Below, in pieces: positions 22,516 through 32,210 of a stretch of 64,000 bases of DNA (position 1 is the first letter of the stretch; the number at the start of each line of letters is the position of its first letter). Below the pieces are notes generated by a model, which saw nothing but the letters and a program-made list of their open reading frames with translations, searched no databases and was not told the DNA's origin. Made by a program: the position numbers and the translations under genes. This stretch comes from Cordylochernes scorpioides (lineage: Eukaryota; Arthropoda; Arachnida; Pseudoscorpiones; Chernetidae), in the NCBI GenBank assembly GCA_030710605.1, contig CP092886.1, forward strand, positions 158,146,000 through 158,209,999, given 5' to 3'.

Positions 22516-22857
22516 GTGTCTACGCTTGGAGGCAAGTGCGCTCAATGGCTATCTAGAAAGGTGGTCTTTCCGCTCGACCGAAGGTATGGTAGATGTACTT
22601 CCAGACCTCTCTTGTGAATTGGAACAAGTTCTCGGACCATCGGGAGATGTCTGTATGGAAGAACTTTCAGCGGATGATTTGATACACATTCTTGAATCAC
22701 CACAGGATGTGTGTATGCCAGGTGAACTTTCTCACCTCTCACCACTAGATATAGAGCAAGTGCTCGGAATTCCCGAGCAGGGTGGGCTCGACAACGCTCC
22801 CACAGTCGACGACCTCACATTAAGCAGGATTCTAGAGGCGGAATTTCATTTTTCGAG

Positions 22858-22913
22858 GTAAGAAGAAGGAATATTTATTATAAATTATATACTTAATATA
22901 TTTATGTTTTCAG
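22858..22913 (+). other. Intron 2 of the polymerase gene
   Basis: A 56-bp intron with GTAAGA at 22858 and TTTTCAG ending at 22913. Without splicing the upstream frame stops at 22859-22861. With splicing, phase is kept into the frame that becomes the polymerase N-terminal domain. Confidence 0.75.
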
Positions 22914-25900
22914 CCTAGAGGAAAAACTTGACAGCTTCGAAGCAGATATCATCGACATTCTGCAACAGGCCTTGCAGCGACATAAGACCATCCGATTTTT
23001 TCTACAAACGGAAGTGGAACTTATCAAGACAAATGATGCTTCATGTAGGCGAGCCCATTTTGTTTCCAAGTGTCAGCGTGTGTTTACCCCAGCAATGTTG
23101 AATGGGTTAGTTAAAGAATCCCTAAGCCAAATTTACAATAGACTATTAACATACAATAAAGAGGGGTCATCTTTTATATTTTCAAACTTATTAGAAATTA
23201 ATTTAAATATAGGTAGATATACGCCGATGTATGCTGGGTGTCAAGGTGTTAAACCACCGGCTTTTATCGCGAATATAAGGGCACTACTTAACATAAATGC
23301 ACCCGATGACATGTGTTTTTATTACTCTATCCTTGCTGCCTTATACCCAGTATCTAGCAATCCTCACCGTTCTAAGCACTACGAACCTTTTCTTTCTAAT
23401 CTCAAAGGCGTTATACCAGCTCCAATGCCACGCGAACGCATTAAACATTTTGAGGAGCTAAATTTCTCGCGATCAATGTTTATAGTGTAGAGGAAAAAGA
23501 AATCTTCCCCCTCCAGCTTTCCGAAAATGTAGATAGCAAAGAAATAAATTTATTTATATATAAAAGCCATTATTTTCTGATTAGGCACTTCAATCGTCTT
23601 TTTGACTCAAAATCGCGCTACGTTTGTCACTATTGTCTGTATTCTTTCAAATCAAAAGAATTGGTAATGGAGCATGAAAAAACATGTAGGGTTCACGGAG
23701 CTCAACGTGTCAAATATCCAAAAGAAGGTTCTAAGCTTTCATTTTCCAAATTTTCTAATAATTTTAAGCAGATCTTCGCTATATACGCAGATTTCGAAGC
23801 CATTTTACAGCCCAACCCCGACCCTTCCAAATACTCTGTCCACGTCCCTTGTTCGTATTGCTATATCGTGGTAGATCCGGAGTCAAATATCGTCCACAAA
23901 GAAATTTATCGCGGCGAGAATCCGGCGGAAAAGTTCTTGTTGAGTTTATTCTCAACAGTTTCAAAGCTAAAAGAACGTCTCAGAAAATATCCTTCCGTCG
24001 ATATGAACGAGCAACAAAAAAATGACTTTCTAAACGAGCAAACTTGCCACATCTGTAAAAAACAATTGGACATTAAGACAAAAGTAATCGATCATTGTCA
24101 TTGGAGTGGTCGGTATAGAGGGGCCGCCCACAACATCTGTAATTTAAATTACCACAATAATTCAAAATTTCGATGCTTATTACACAGAGCAAAAAAACTA
24201 CGACAACCATTTTTTAATCAAAGCTCTCCGTCATGTGCCTCATAAACATCTTAAAATTATTCCTATGAATATGGAAAAATATTCGGTCATTCTGGTAGAT
24301 GATGTCATATTTTTGGATTCATTCCAATTTCTATCCGCATCGTTAAATACTCTTAGTTCAAATTTACCGCAAGATGGGTTCAAGGTTCTTTCCCAATGTT
24401 TTCCGTACCAGACCGATCTGCTTCGTCGTAAAGGTGTCTATCCTCACGAGTACATGACGGATAGTTCAAAATTTTCAGAAACAAGCCTCCCTCCCATTGA
24501 ATATTTTTCCAGCAAACTTTTAAATGAATCCTGCTCCAACGAATCGTACGCTTTCGCGCAACAAGTATGGGAGGAACTTAACTGTACAACGCTCGGAGAC
24601 TACCACGATATATATTTAATTGGCGACGTGGCTCTTCTAGCCGATATTTTTCAATATATCAGAGACCTCTGTCTAAGACACTATCAGCTGGACCCAATTT
24701 TAAATATTTCTTCACCGTCTCTCTCTCTTGACGCAGCACTAAAAATGACAAATGTTTCGTTAGATCTAATCAGCGAACCTGACATGTATCTGACGTGCGA
24801 GCAAATTCGCGGAGGGGTCGCCATGATATCAAAGCGATATGCCAAAGCAAACAATCCTTTTATGGGAGATGAATTTGACTCAAGTAAAGATACATCATAC
24901 CTTTTTTACACAGATTGCAATAATTTATACGGATGGAGTATGTGTCAACCTCTTCCAACTGGTAGGTTTCGGTGGCTGACTTCAGAAGAATTCAACCAAA
25001 TCGATATTTTAGCTCTCCAGGACGACAGTCCGATCGGCTATATATTTGTCGTTGATCTTTGCTATCCCGAACACCTCCACGATTCGCACAATGATTTTCC
25101 CCTCGCTCCAGAACGTTTACAAATAGTAGAATCCATGTTGAGCGATTTTCAAAAGTCTCTTCCACACAGCATCGCTTCCTCGATCAAACTCTGTCCCAAT
25201 TTTTCCCCAAATCTTCCTACACGGTTCACTACAGAACTTTGAAATTCTACCTTAGTCAGGGACTTAAACTAACAAAAATTCGTAAAATTCTTTCGTTTAA
25301 TCAGAGTCCCTGGCTGAAACCCTATATAGATTTTAACACAGATCAACGTAAACAAGCCAAGTCCGAATTTGAGAAGAGTTTCTGGAAGTTGCTTAACAAT
25401 AGTGTCTACGGCAAAACCATAGAAAATCTAAGGAAAAGGGTTCGAGTAGAAGTTGTAACAGAGCCGGAAAGAGCCGCAAAACTTATGGCAAAACCCACTC
25501 TCGATAGTTTTCATATTATAGAAGAAGATTTGGTTATTCTTAAAATGAAAAAAAGAAATCTGACTCTCAACAAGCCACTATGCTTCCTTTATTCAAAGCT
25601 CCGTCCTTCAAAATAAGTCTATGCTTCACCGATACTGACAGCTTTCTCTATCATATAACTACTCCACCTTCTTCCGACCTTTTTTCTATTCTCGATAAAA
25701 TCCGAGATCAGTTAGACACTTCAGATTATCCTTTAAGCCACCCACTATATTCGCAAGTAAATAAAAAAGTAATAGGCAAGTGGAAAGACGAATTGTGCGG
25801 ACAAATTATGACAGAATTTGTTGGACTCAAAGCAAAGATGTATAGTTATAGGGTTTTAGGAGGAGACGAGAAAAACATAGGGAAGGGGGTTAAAAAACAT

Positions 25901-26135
25901 ATATTAAAAAATGAATTGGCTTTTCAAAACTATAAGGACACCCTTGAAACACACAAACGACATTTTTTAACACAAAATCTAATACAATCCCGTAAACACA
26001 CGCTGTATACAATAGAACAAACAAAGTTGGGCTTAAACGCCTTCGACGACAAGCGTCATTTGTTAGACGATATCAATAGTTTAGCTCACGGACATTATAA
26101 AATTTGTTTGTAAATCACTAGAAAATTATTGATAT

Positions 26136-26326
26136 TGTAAATAAATGTACTTTTCAATGTTTGTATTCTTTATTGTAAATAAATTTACTTTTCATTGTTT
26201 GTATTCTTTATTGTAAATAAATGTACTTTTCAATGTTTGTATTCTTTATTGTAAATAAATGTACTTTTCAATGTTTGTATTCTTTATTGTAAATAAATGC
26301 ACTTTTCAATGTTTGTATTCTTTTTT
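26136..26326. repeat. 38-bp tandem repeat, five copies
   Basis: Five nearly identical units of TGTAAATAAAT-GTACTTTTCA-ATGTTTGTATTCTTTAT start 23 bp after the polymerase stop. Each unit includes an AATAAA hexamer and a downstream GT-rich word, so each could act as a polyadenylation signal for the polymerase transcript. Confidence 0.85.
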
Positions 26327-26507
26327 TTTAAAAACATCAAAATAATGCATAAAAAAAAAACTTCACCTAAATTTAACATTCTATTCTGGAAAAAAAAAGT
26401 TGAATTATAAATAAATAAATGCATTTAAAAAATTAATCATTGGGGATCGGTCAGCGAACTAGGTTCAATTGTTGTGTCCTTAATGTGTCTTAAAGGGAAA
26501 CAAAAAA

Positions 26508-26906
26508 ATGTTATATAAAATAAATGATGCCTTCTCTGGCTTCTTTTCAACATATATTTACAAACCAAGAACTCATAATTTATTATTATTCGATGATCAT
26601 ATGAATGAAATTAAAAAAGAATTGATGCCCATAATTGGTCGTCAAAGATGTCGTTTTTTTATTTCAGCAACTTTGGAATTTTATAAAGAAAAAACGGATC
26701 TTAGAAGAGTTCATTTCTCATCACGCTGTCAAAGAAACTGGGGCAGCCTTTCTGTTGTCTTAGACAACATTTTAAAACAGATACAAGCCAATATAGAGAC
26801 ATTCCAAAGCAGAGGCTCAGGTTTTGCTTTTTCCAAACTCATAGACATTCAGCTACATATAGGAAAATGTGGTACGGGTTTATGCAACTCAGAGAAAACG
26901 AAATAA
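26508..26906 (+). CDS. Polinton paralogue of the polymerase N-terminal domain
   Basis: 132 codons. Residues about 45-125 align by eye with the start of the polymerase. Both have RFF...E..K...RR.HF.S+CQR, a following amphipathic stretch, then G-S-x-F-x-F-S-x-L and I-x-L-x-I-G. This suggests a stand-alone copy of the domain that precedes the exonuclease in the polymerase. The same domain architecture occurs in other Polinton polymerases, but I know no assigned function. The end overlaps the next frame in a different phase, so one protein may have been split by a frameshift near 26870. Confidence 0.65.
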   Translation: MLYKINDAFSGFFSTYIYKPRTHNLLLFDDHMNEIKKELMPIIGRQRCRFFISATLEFYKEKTDLRRVHFSSRCQRNWGSLSVVLDNILKQIQANIETFQSRGSGFAFSKLIDIQLHIGKCGTGLCNSEKTK

Positions 26907-27223
26907 TTGAGATTTCGAAAAATCTTTTCAGATGCGAATGTCAGCTTCCCGAAGTCGAAAATGCAATCTATTTCAAGATTGAAGGGGACGCATTAATTCA
27001 ACTTCCGAGACAGAAAAAAAATTTTCCGACTATGAACCGACGCTATGGTTTTTTAACAACTGTTCAATATCCCGGTTCAATAAAGATGACTATTGGAGAC
27101 TTTTCACATTATCTCAAATGTTGTAAGGAATCGCTTTATAAACAAGGAGTCGACATTGTTGGAAGATCTTATGTTAAGACTTATTATTTTGTCATAGATG
27201 GTATAAATATAAATTCCACTTAA
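26867..27223 (+). CDS. Polinton unknown protein, 118 aa
   Basis: ATG at 26867 overlaps the preceding frame by 40 bp. It has no membrane segment or recognisable motif. It contains two Cys near the start (FRCECQLPE) and a C-terminal CC pair (YLKCCKES). It is either a separate small gene or the C-terminal part of the preceding protein, displaced by one frame change. It ends 14 bp before the ATPase. Confidence 0.55.
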   Translation: MWYGFMQLRENEIIEISKNLFRCECQLPEVENAIYFKIEGDALIQLPRQKKNFPTMNRRYGFLTTVQYPGSIKMTIGDFSHYLKCCKESLYKQGVDIVGRSYVKTYYFVIDGININST

Positions 27224-27237
27224 GAAATCTCTCAGTC

Positions 27238-27855
27238 ATGTCGTCTCAAGATGATATTCAATTTCGTTTACGACATCCGTTTAACGCGTTGGTTGTGGGT
27301 GCCTCTCAATCGGGAAAAACAAGTTTAACAAAACGATTAATTGATTTAATCGAACCCCCTCCCGAGAAAGTTATTTGGTGTTATTCGTCTGTTCAACCGT
27401 GGTTTAAGGATTTCCCCTTTGTTTACATAAGCGGCTTACCACCCAATAACTGGGATGTTAGCAAGCGCACTTTATTGATTCTCGATGATTTATTTTTTGA
27501 TATTAATCAAGACATTTGCAAAATATTTTGCAATTTTACTCATCACCGGAATGCTTCTATTATAATTTTAGCGCAAAATTTATTTCCGAAAAATCCGCAT
27601 TTTAGAACCATTTCGTTAAATAGTCATTACATTTTCTTGTTTAGAAACCCCAGAGATGCCCAGCAGGTATATACGCTTGGGCGACAAATGTATCCCAATA
27701 ATCCAAAATTTTTAGAAGCGGCTCTAAAAATGGCAACTGCAGAGGAATTATATAAATTTATCTGCATAGATTTGAAACCTCAGACGCCTGAGCAATTGAG
27801 GATCCGTTCACATATATTTCCTGGGGAAGCTAATTTTATTTATTCACCAAAATGA
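27238..27855 (+). CDS. Polinton packaging ATPase (FtsK/HerA type)
   Basis: 205 codons. Walker A is GASQSGKT at residues 21-28 and Walker B is LLILDDL from 79. It continues with a TxxRHxxxS-like segment (FTHHRNASIIILAQN), typical of the genome-packaging ATPases of Polintons and related double-jelly-roll viruses. It is expected to drive DNA into capsids. Its stop overlaps the next ATG by four bases (ATGA), consistent with tight viral-style packing. Confidence 0.93.
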   Translation: MSSQDDIQFRLRHPFNALVVGASQSGKTSLTKRLIDLIEPPPEKVIWCYSSVQPWFKDFPFVYISGLPPNNWDVSKRTLLILDDLFFDINQDICKIFCNFTHHRNASIIILAQNLFPKNPHFRTISLNSHYIFLFRNPRDAQQVYTLGRQMYPNNPKFLEAALKMATAEELYKFICIDLKPQTPEQLRIRSHIFPGEANFIYSPK

Positions 27856-28178
27856 ATCGATTATACAAGCATAGATATGCGCTAGAGTCTCTAGCAAAGG
27901 CGCAAAATGTGCTAGATAGAAAAAAATTACTCACTCCAGCCCTGACCGATTGTCTCTGCGAAATATGTCTCAACATTTTAAAAGGAAATGTTAACCTTTC
28001 ATCTAAACGCAAAACAAAACTTCGTCGCTATAAAAAGATGATGAGAACTCTCGCGAACAGAAAGATTTCTCTCGTCAAACGGAGACGTCTACTGACTAAT
28101 CAGAAGGGAGGTTTTTTGCCCCTTATTTTAGCGCCTATTCTGTCGGCCTTGGGATCCTGGATCGGTAAAAAGTTGTAA
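27852..28178 (+). CDS. Polinton small basic protein with hydrophobic C-terminus
   Basis: 108 codons, very basic in the middle (KRKTKLRRYKK, KRRRLL). It ends in a glycine-flanked hydrophobic segment (GGFLPLILAPILSALGSWIG). Polintons commonly encode a protein of this shape near the ATPase. A DNA-condensing or membrane-active capsid component is plausible by analogy with adenovirus core peptides, but that is inference. Start ATG at 27852 overlaps the ATPase stop. Confidence 0.65.
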   Translation: MNRLYKHRYALESLAKAQNVLDRKKLLTPALTDCLCEICLNILKGNVNLSSKRKTKLRRYKKMMRTLANRKISLVKRRRLLTNQKGGFLPLILAPILSALGSWIGKKL

Positions 28179-28180
28179 AA

Positions 28181-29814
28181 ATGGCCGAAAGATTCGCATT
28201 TCCTAATCCGTCATTATATCCAATTTATACACAAACGTTATCTTCGAACAAGAGATCGACGCATTATTAACAAAGAAGTCTTTGCCGGACGATCAGAAAG
28301 TGAAGCTCTTAGCAGAATTAATGCGACGTTATCAACGTTCATTCGACACTCCGCCACCGCCGCCGCAACCCATCGAACCTTTAAATGAACGAAATATAGA
28401 TGCAGAAATTATCAATTCAGTCCCGATCACTTCAAAAAAGTATGTAGACATGATTATTCAACGTTTAAGATCTACTAACGAAGTGATTTGGAATCAGAAT
28501 GGTGAAATCATAATCAATAATCAACCTATTCCGCAGTCCAACGTCGTCGATATTTTTACGTTTCTTACGACGCGAAAAAGGAAGAACGTAAATGTACCTG
28601 TGGGCTTTCAAGATTTAGCGATAAGTTTAAAGAAAATAAATATTCCACAACAGTGGATTTTTAATTCGACCGCTAAGAATCTCATATTTAAGAAACAAAC
28701 GCCAAGTGTAAAGCGGGAAGAGCTCTCGCTTTCTTTATCGACTTCAAAAAAAGAAAAAAAAATGGATCAATTATTAGCCAAAGTGTATTACAACGCGGAA
28801 GAACCGGGAAGTTTTGGCGGAATCGATCAATTGGCTAAGAGCGCTAAAATATCGAAAAAATCTGCGCAGAAATGGTTGGAGACACAGGACGTTTACACCC
28901 TTCATAAACCCGTTAAGTTAAATTTCAAAGGACGAAAAATTATCGCCTTAGATATCAATGAACTATGGCAAGGCGACTTGGTGGACATGATTAAATTTTC
29001 AAAATTTAACAAAGGTTATCGTTACATTCTAACTATTGTCGATGTTTTTTCCAAGCGAGCCTACGCCATTCCTATCAAACGAAAAAATTCTACCGAAATT
29101 GTAAAGGCCTTCAAAAACCTTTTTTCGAAGGAAAAAGTCGTTCCCAAACTCTTGCAAACGAACGAGGCCACCGAATTTTTCAATAAGCCTGTGCAGACAT
29201 TATTCAAAAAATATAATATCAAACATTATCATTCGTACAGCGATAAGAAAGCCGCTAATGTGGAGAGATTCAATCGAACGCTTAAAGGAAAAATGTGGCG
29301 GTTATTTACTCGAAGGGGGAGTTACAAATATATAGACGCGTTGCCGGATTTAATTAAAAGCTATAATAAAACTGTAAATCGAGTTACAAAGGTCGCCCCC
29401 GATGATGTGACTCCTTTCATGAGAGATGAAATATTTAATCGTTTGTATCCGCCTTCTACCGCCAAACGTTTCAAGTTCGAGGTCGGAGATAGAGTAAGGA
29501 TATCTAAACTTAGAAGAACTTTCCGCAAAAGCTATCTACCGGGTTGGAGCGACGAGGTTTTCGTCATTTCCGATCGCAAGAATACTGTTCCGGCAACCTA
29601 TATATTGCGCGATTTGAAAAACGAGTTAATTAAAGGAAGTTTTTACGATTTCGAATTACAACGAGTACATAAGAGAGACGAGGATTTCTGGCCTATAGAT
29701 CGCATTATCAAAACAAAAGGGAAGGGTAAGACGAAAAAATATTTTCTCAGTTTTAAAGGCTTTTCAGATCGATTCAATTCATGGGTTACAGATCTACGAA
29801 GGAATTCTATGTGA
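28181..29814 (+). CDS. Polinton retroviral-type integrase with chromodomain
   Basis: The rve core has catalytic positions D232 (WQGDLVDM), N294 in place of Asp (LLQTNEATEFF) and E328 (NVERFNRTLK), numbered from codon 28282. Spacing N294-E328 fits DD35E. An SH3-like segment follows, then a C-terminal chromodomain-like module (WPIDRIIK...YFLSFKGF..RFNSWV). The long frame lacks an ATG at its start. ATG 28181 opens 29 codons in another phase, stopping at 28268-28270, so the natural start is probably 28181 with one indel near 28240. It is followed by, and overlaps, the minor capsid gene. Confidence 0.9.
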
Positions 29815-30566
29815 CCCTACCTTCGGATTCGAGTTTGGATTATTTTCCAAATAATACGCATTCAAATTATACAACGCGTTTGCCCCATTGTATCAGACTC
29901 GAGGGAAACTGGCTCGTCGCCCTTGCCGAATTAAGATTTGATAGAATTGTCAAAGAAAAGGAACATTTTAATTTTTATTACATCGTTTCGAACGACCAGG
30001 GTGATACGCTTTTGTCTCATCAATTCGAATATCAAGCGACCGATCCGCTAATCGCCCTCGACAAATTTAACGAGGATATCGTCAAATTATTGTGGAGTCA
30101 CAACATTAAAAACCACGGACAGTTCGATTTTCGGAATGACATTTCAACTTTAAATTTACCTCCTAATCATAAATTGATCTTCTCTAGGAATTTATATAAT
30201 TATCTCAAATTCCCCGAAGCAACAACTTTATTACCATTAGGGATCTTGATTGAAGAACAAAAGACAATATCGACCGAGCCGATCATTCGAGAGCGAACGG
30301 ATAAGAATATACAATCGGTTTTTGTTTACTCCGATATATGTAAGTTTGGTATTGTGGGAGATTCGGCTTCGCCACTTCTTCGGCACGTATTTCTTCCTCG
30401 AGACAAAGGTAGCGTAAACTTTGAAACTTTGTTCTATAAACCCGTTAATAAGAGCGAGTTTCAGACGATCGAAATAAATATAAGAGACCGCTACGGCGAT
30501 TTTGTATTATTCTTAAGCGAGAGCGTCAGCGTGACTTTGCATTTCAAACGAGATGACGATGCATAA
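29781..30566 (+). CDS. Polinton minor capsid (penton-like) protein
   Basis: 261 codons. The start has the hallmark of Polinton minor capsid proteins: EFYVTLPSDSSLDYFPNNT, then an arginine/leucine-rich strand and GNWLVALAEL. The rest is beta-rich with a VTLHFKR end. It is expected to form a single jelly roll at capsid vertices. The ATG lies inside the end of the integrase frame (34-bp overlap), and the stop overlaps the next gene. Confidence 0.82.
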   Translation: MGYRSTKEFYVTLPSDSSLDYFPNNTHSNYTTRLPHCIRLEGNWLVALAELRFDRIVKEKEHFNFYYIVSNDQGDTLLSHQFEYQATDPLIALDKFNEDIVKLLWSHNIKNHGQFDFRNDISTLNLPPNHKLIFSRNLYNYLKFPEATTLLPLGILIEEQKTISTEPIIRERTDKNIQSVFVYSDICKFGIVGDSASPLLRHVFLPRDKGSVNFETLFYKPVNKSEFQTIEINIRDRYGDFVLFLSESVSVTLHFKRDDDA

Positions 30567-30930
30567 ACATCGCTCTATCGACCCGCATACATGCTGTCAG
30601 TATTACGCGCTGCAACAGTGTGGTAATATTCCATATTATTACGCCACACAGGCTGGAAGGGGATGGTTCGGAAATATTTTTCGAACAGTAACGCCCGTTT
30701 TGAAACGCGCGGGGAAATACTTTGGCAAAAAACTTTTATCCACCGCTTCTAAAGTAGCGGGAGATGTCGGCGGCGGAGAAAATTTCAAGCAGAGTATAAA
30801 AAAGCGAATATTTAAAACTGGAAGGGATATCAAAGACGACGCTCTCAAACGATTTCAAAGCGGAGAGGGCAAACGTATAAAAACCGTACGTAAACGAAGA
30901 AGAAAGCAGAACAGGGACATATTCGCATGA
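30559..30930 (+). CDS. Polinton core-like protein
   Basis: About 123 codons from ATG 30559. An N-terminal YYATQAGRGWFGNIFR segment leads to an alanine/lysine-rich amphipathic helix, VLKRAGKYFGKKLLSTASKV, and a strongly basic tail (KTVRKRRRKQNR). This layout recurs in Polintons between the minor and major capsid genes and resembles adenovirus core/pVI-type proteins. DNA condensation or capsid lining is likely, by analogy. Its stop overlaps the major capsid start (ATGATG). Confidence 0.7.
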   Translation: MHKHRSIDPHTCCQYYALQQCGNIPYYYATQAGRGWFGNIFRTVTPVLKRAGKYFGKKLLSTASKVAGDVGGGENFKQSIKKRIFKTGRDIKDDALKRFQSGEGKRIKTVRKRRRKQNRDIFA

Positions 30931-32210
30931 TGGAACCTCTGTGTCTTAAATCCGAGCTGGACTTATTTTCGGGTTTACCGATTCAAGTAGCTATAGAAAA
31001 CTCCGATTTTGAAGAAGTCCATCCTATAGCGACTCTATCGGACGGTCCAATCGAATTCTATATTCCGGGCACGTTTGAGCACTACATCGACCCGTCGTTC
31101 ATTTTCTTACAACTCGCGGTTAAAATTTCGAAGAGAGATGGAAGCGCCATAGCCGCCACGGATAAAGTCGGACCTATAAATTATCTCCTGAATACGGCTT
31201 TTGAGAATGTAGAAGTTTTTTTAAACGAAAAGCAAATCGTATCGCAAAATAATTACGGGTATAGAAGTATTTTAGACGCCTTGCTAAACTTTCCCGAAAA
31301 TGCACAGAAAACTTTTCTCAAATCTAGCTTATTTGAAAAGGACACGGCCAAATATTTTGACGAAACAGACCCAAACGGTAATAATTTGGGATTGAAAGCT
31401 CGACATGCAGTTATGGATTTAAATAAAGAAATAACACTTTTCGGCGCGATGAATTTAGATTTAAGTTTTCAGCACAAACTCTTGCTAAATGGCGTCTCAT
31501 TAAAAATCCGTTTGCATAGAGCTAAAAATTCCTTTGTTTTGATGTCCAATACTCAGGGTTTCGTTCTGAAGATAACAAAGGCCTCTCTTCTCGTTCGAAA
31601 AGTGACTGTTTCACCGTCCGTCGTTCTCGCGCATAATAAAACTTTGGAGAATGGCGTCGCAAAATATCCAATACGTAAAGTAGATGTAAAAACTCTAACG
31701 ATTCCCAGCGGAACCCATTCGACAATCCTTCCGAACCTATTTTTAGGTCCAGTACCAAATCGTATTGTCATCGGATTTGTGACGAATGGTGCATATAGTG
31801 GAGATTTCACGAAAAACCCGTTCAATTTTCAAAATTTTAACATAAATTATATTTCATTAAAAATCGGACAACGAGTTCTTCCAAACCGTCCGCTTACTCC
31901 GAAATTTTCCGAAGGAGAATTTTACAGAAGCTACATCGATCTCTTTTCCAACATGGGTCGATATTTAAGTTCCGGAGAATTGAATATAACTCCAGAAGAA
32001 TTTCAAAACGGATTGACTCTGTTCGCGTTTGATACGACTCCCGATTTGTGCGCTTCGGATCTACATTCTAGCGCTACGCAAAATTCGAATATTTCTTTGG
32101 AAGTGAAATTTTCGAGCGCACTAACATCGACAATTAACGTCATCCTTTATTCCGAATTCCAATCCGAAATTCATATCGATAAACTGCGGCAAGTGAGTTT
32201 GATCGAGTAA
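30927..32210 (+). CDS. Polinton major capsid protein (double jelly roll)
   Basis: 427 codons, uninterrupted. Recognisable stretches are GPIEFYIPGTFEHYIDPSF near the N-terminus, FENVEVFLNEKQI, and in the second half RIVIGFVTNGAYSGDFTKNPFNFQNFNINY, which is characteristic of Polinton capsids. Length and beta-rich composition fit the family. It would build the icosahedral shell with the minor capsid protein. ATG 30927 (or the following ATG) overlaps the upstream stop; the stop TAATG overlaps the next gene. Confidence 0.93.
   Translation: MMEPLCLKSELDLFSGLPIQVAIENSDFEEVHPIATLSDGPIEFYIPGTFEHYIDPSFIFLQLAVKISKRDGSAIAATDKVGPINYLLNTAFENVEVFLNEKQIVSQNNYGYRSILDALLNFPENAQKTFLKSSLFEKDTAKYFDETDPNGNNLGLKARHAVMDLNKEITLFGAMNLDLSFQHKLLLNGVSLKIRLHRAKNSFVLMSNTQGFVLKITKASLLVRKVTVSPSVVLAHNKTLENGVAKYPIRKVDVKTLTIPSGTHSTILPNLFLGPVPNRIVIGFVTNGAYSGDFTKNPFNFQNFNINYISLKIGQRVLPNRPLTPKFSEGEFYRSYIDLFSNMGRYLSSGELNITPEEFQNGLTLFAFDTTPDLCASDLHSSATQNSNISLEVKFSSALTSTINVILYSEFQSEIHIDKLRQVSLIE

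Larger units (their letters stand above)
22305..26113 (+). pseudogene. Polinton protein-primed DNA polymerase B (spliced, frameshifted)
   Basis: It would replicate the element from its ends by protein priming. Two small introns precede the main body (see separate entries). The N-terminal domain runs to the first break, near 23470. The exonuclease motif IYADFEA is at about 23783. A zinc/HNH-like segment (CHICKK...DHCH...HNICNLNYH) is at 24045-24160. Palm motif A (TDCNNLYGWSM) is near 24910, KxxxNSxYG (FWKLLNNSVYGKT) near 25380, and the DTDS motif C near 25630. Phase changes near 23470 (two extra bases), about 24175 and about 25205, plus a missing segment of tens of bases before 25580 (just upstream of motif C), break the frame. 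These could be real decay or long-read indel errors. The frame ends with a stop at 26111-26113. Confidence 0.9.

Noticed and set aside
30639-30848. Minus-strand frame opposite the Polinton core protein
   Set aside because: Antisense shadow of a well-supported gene.
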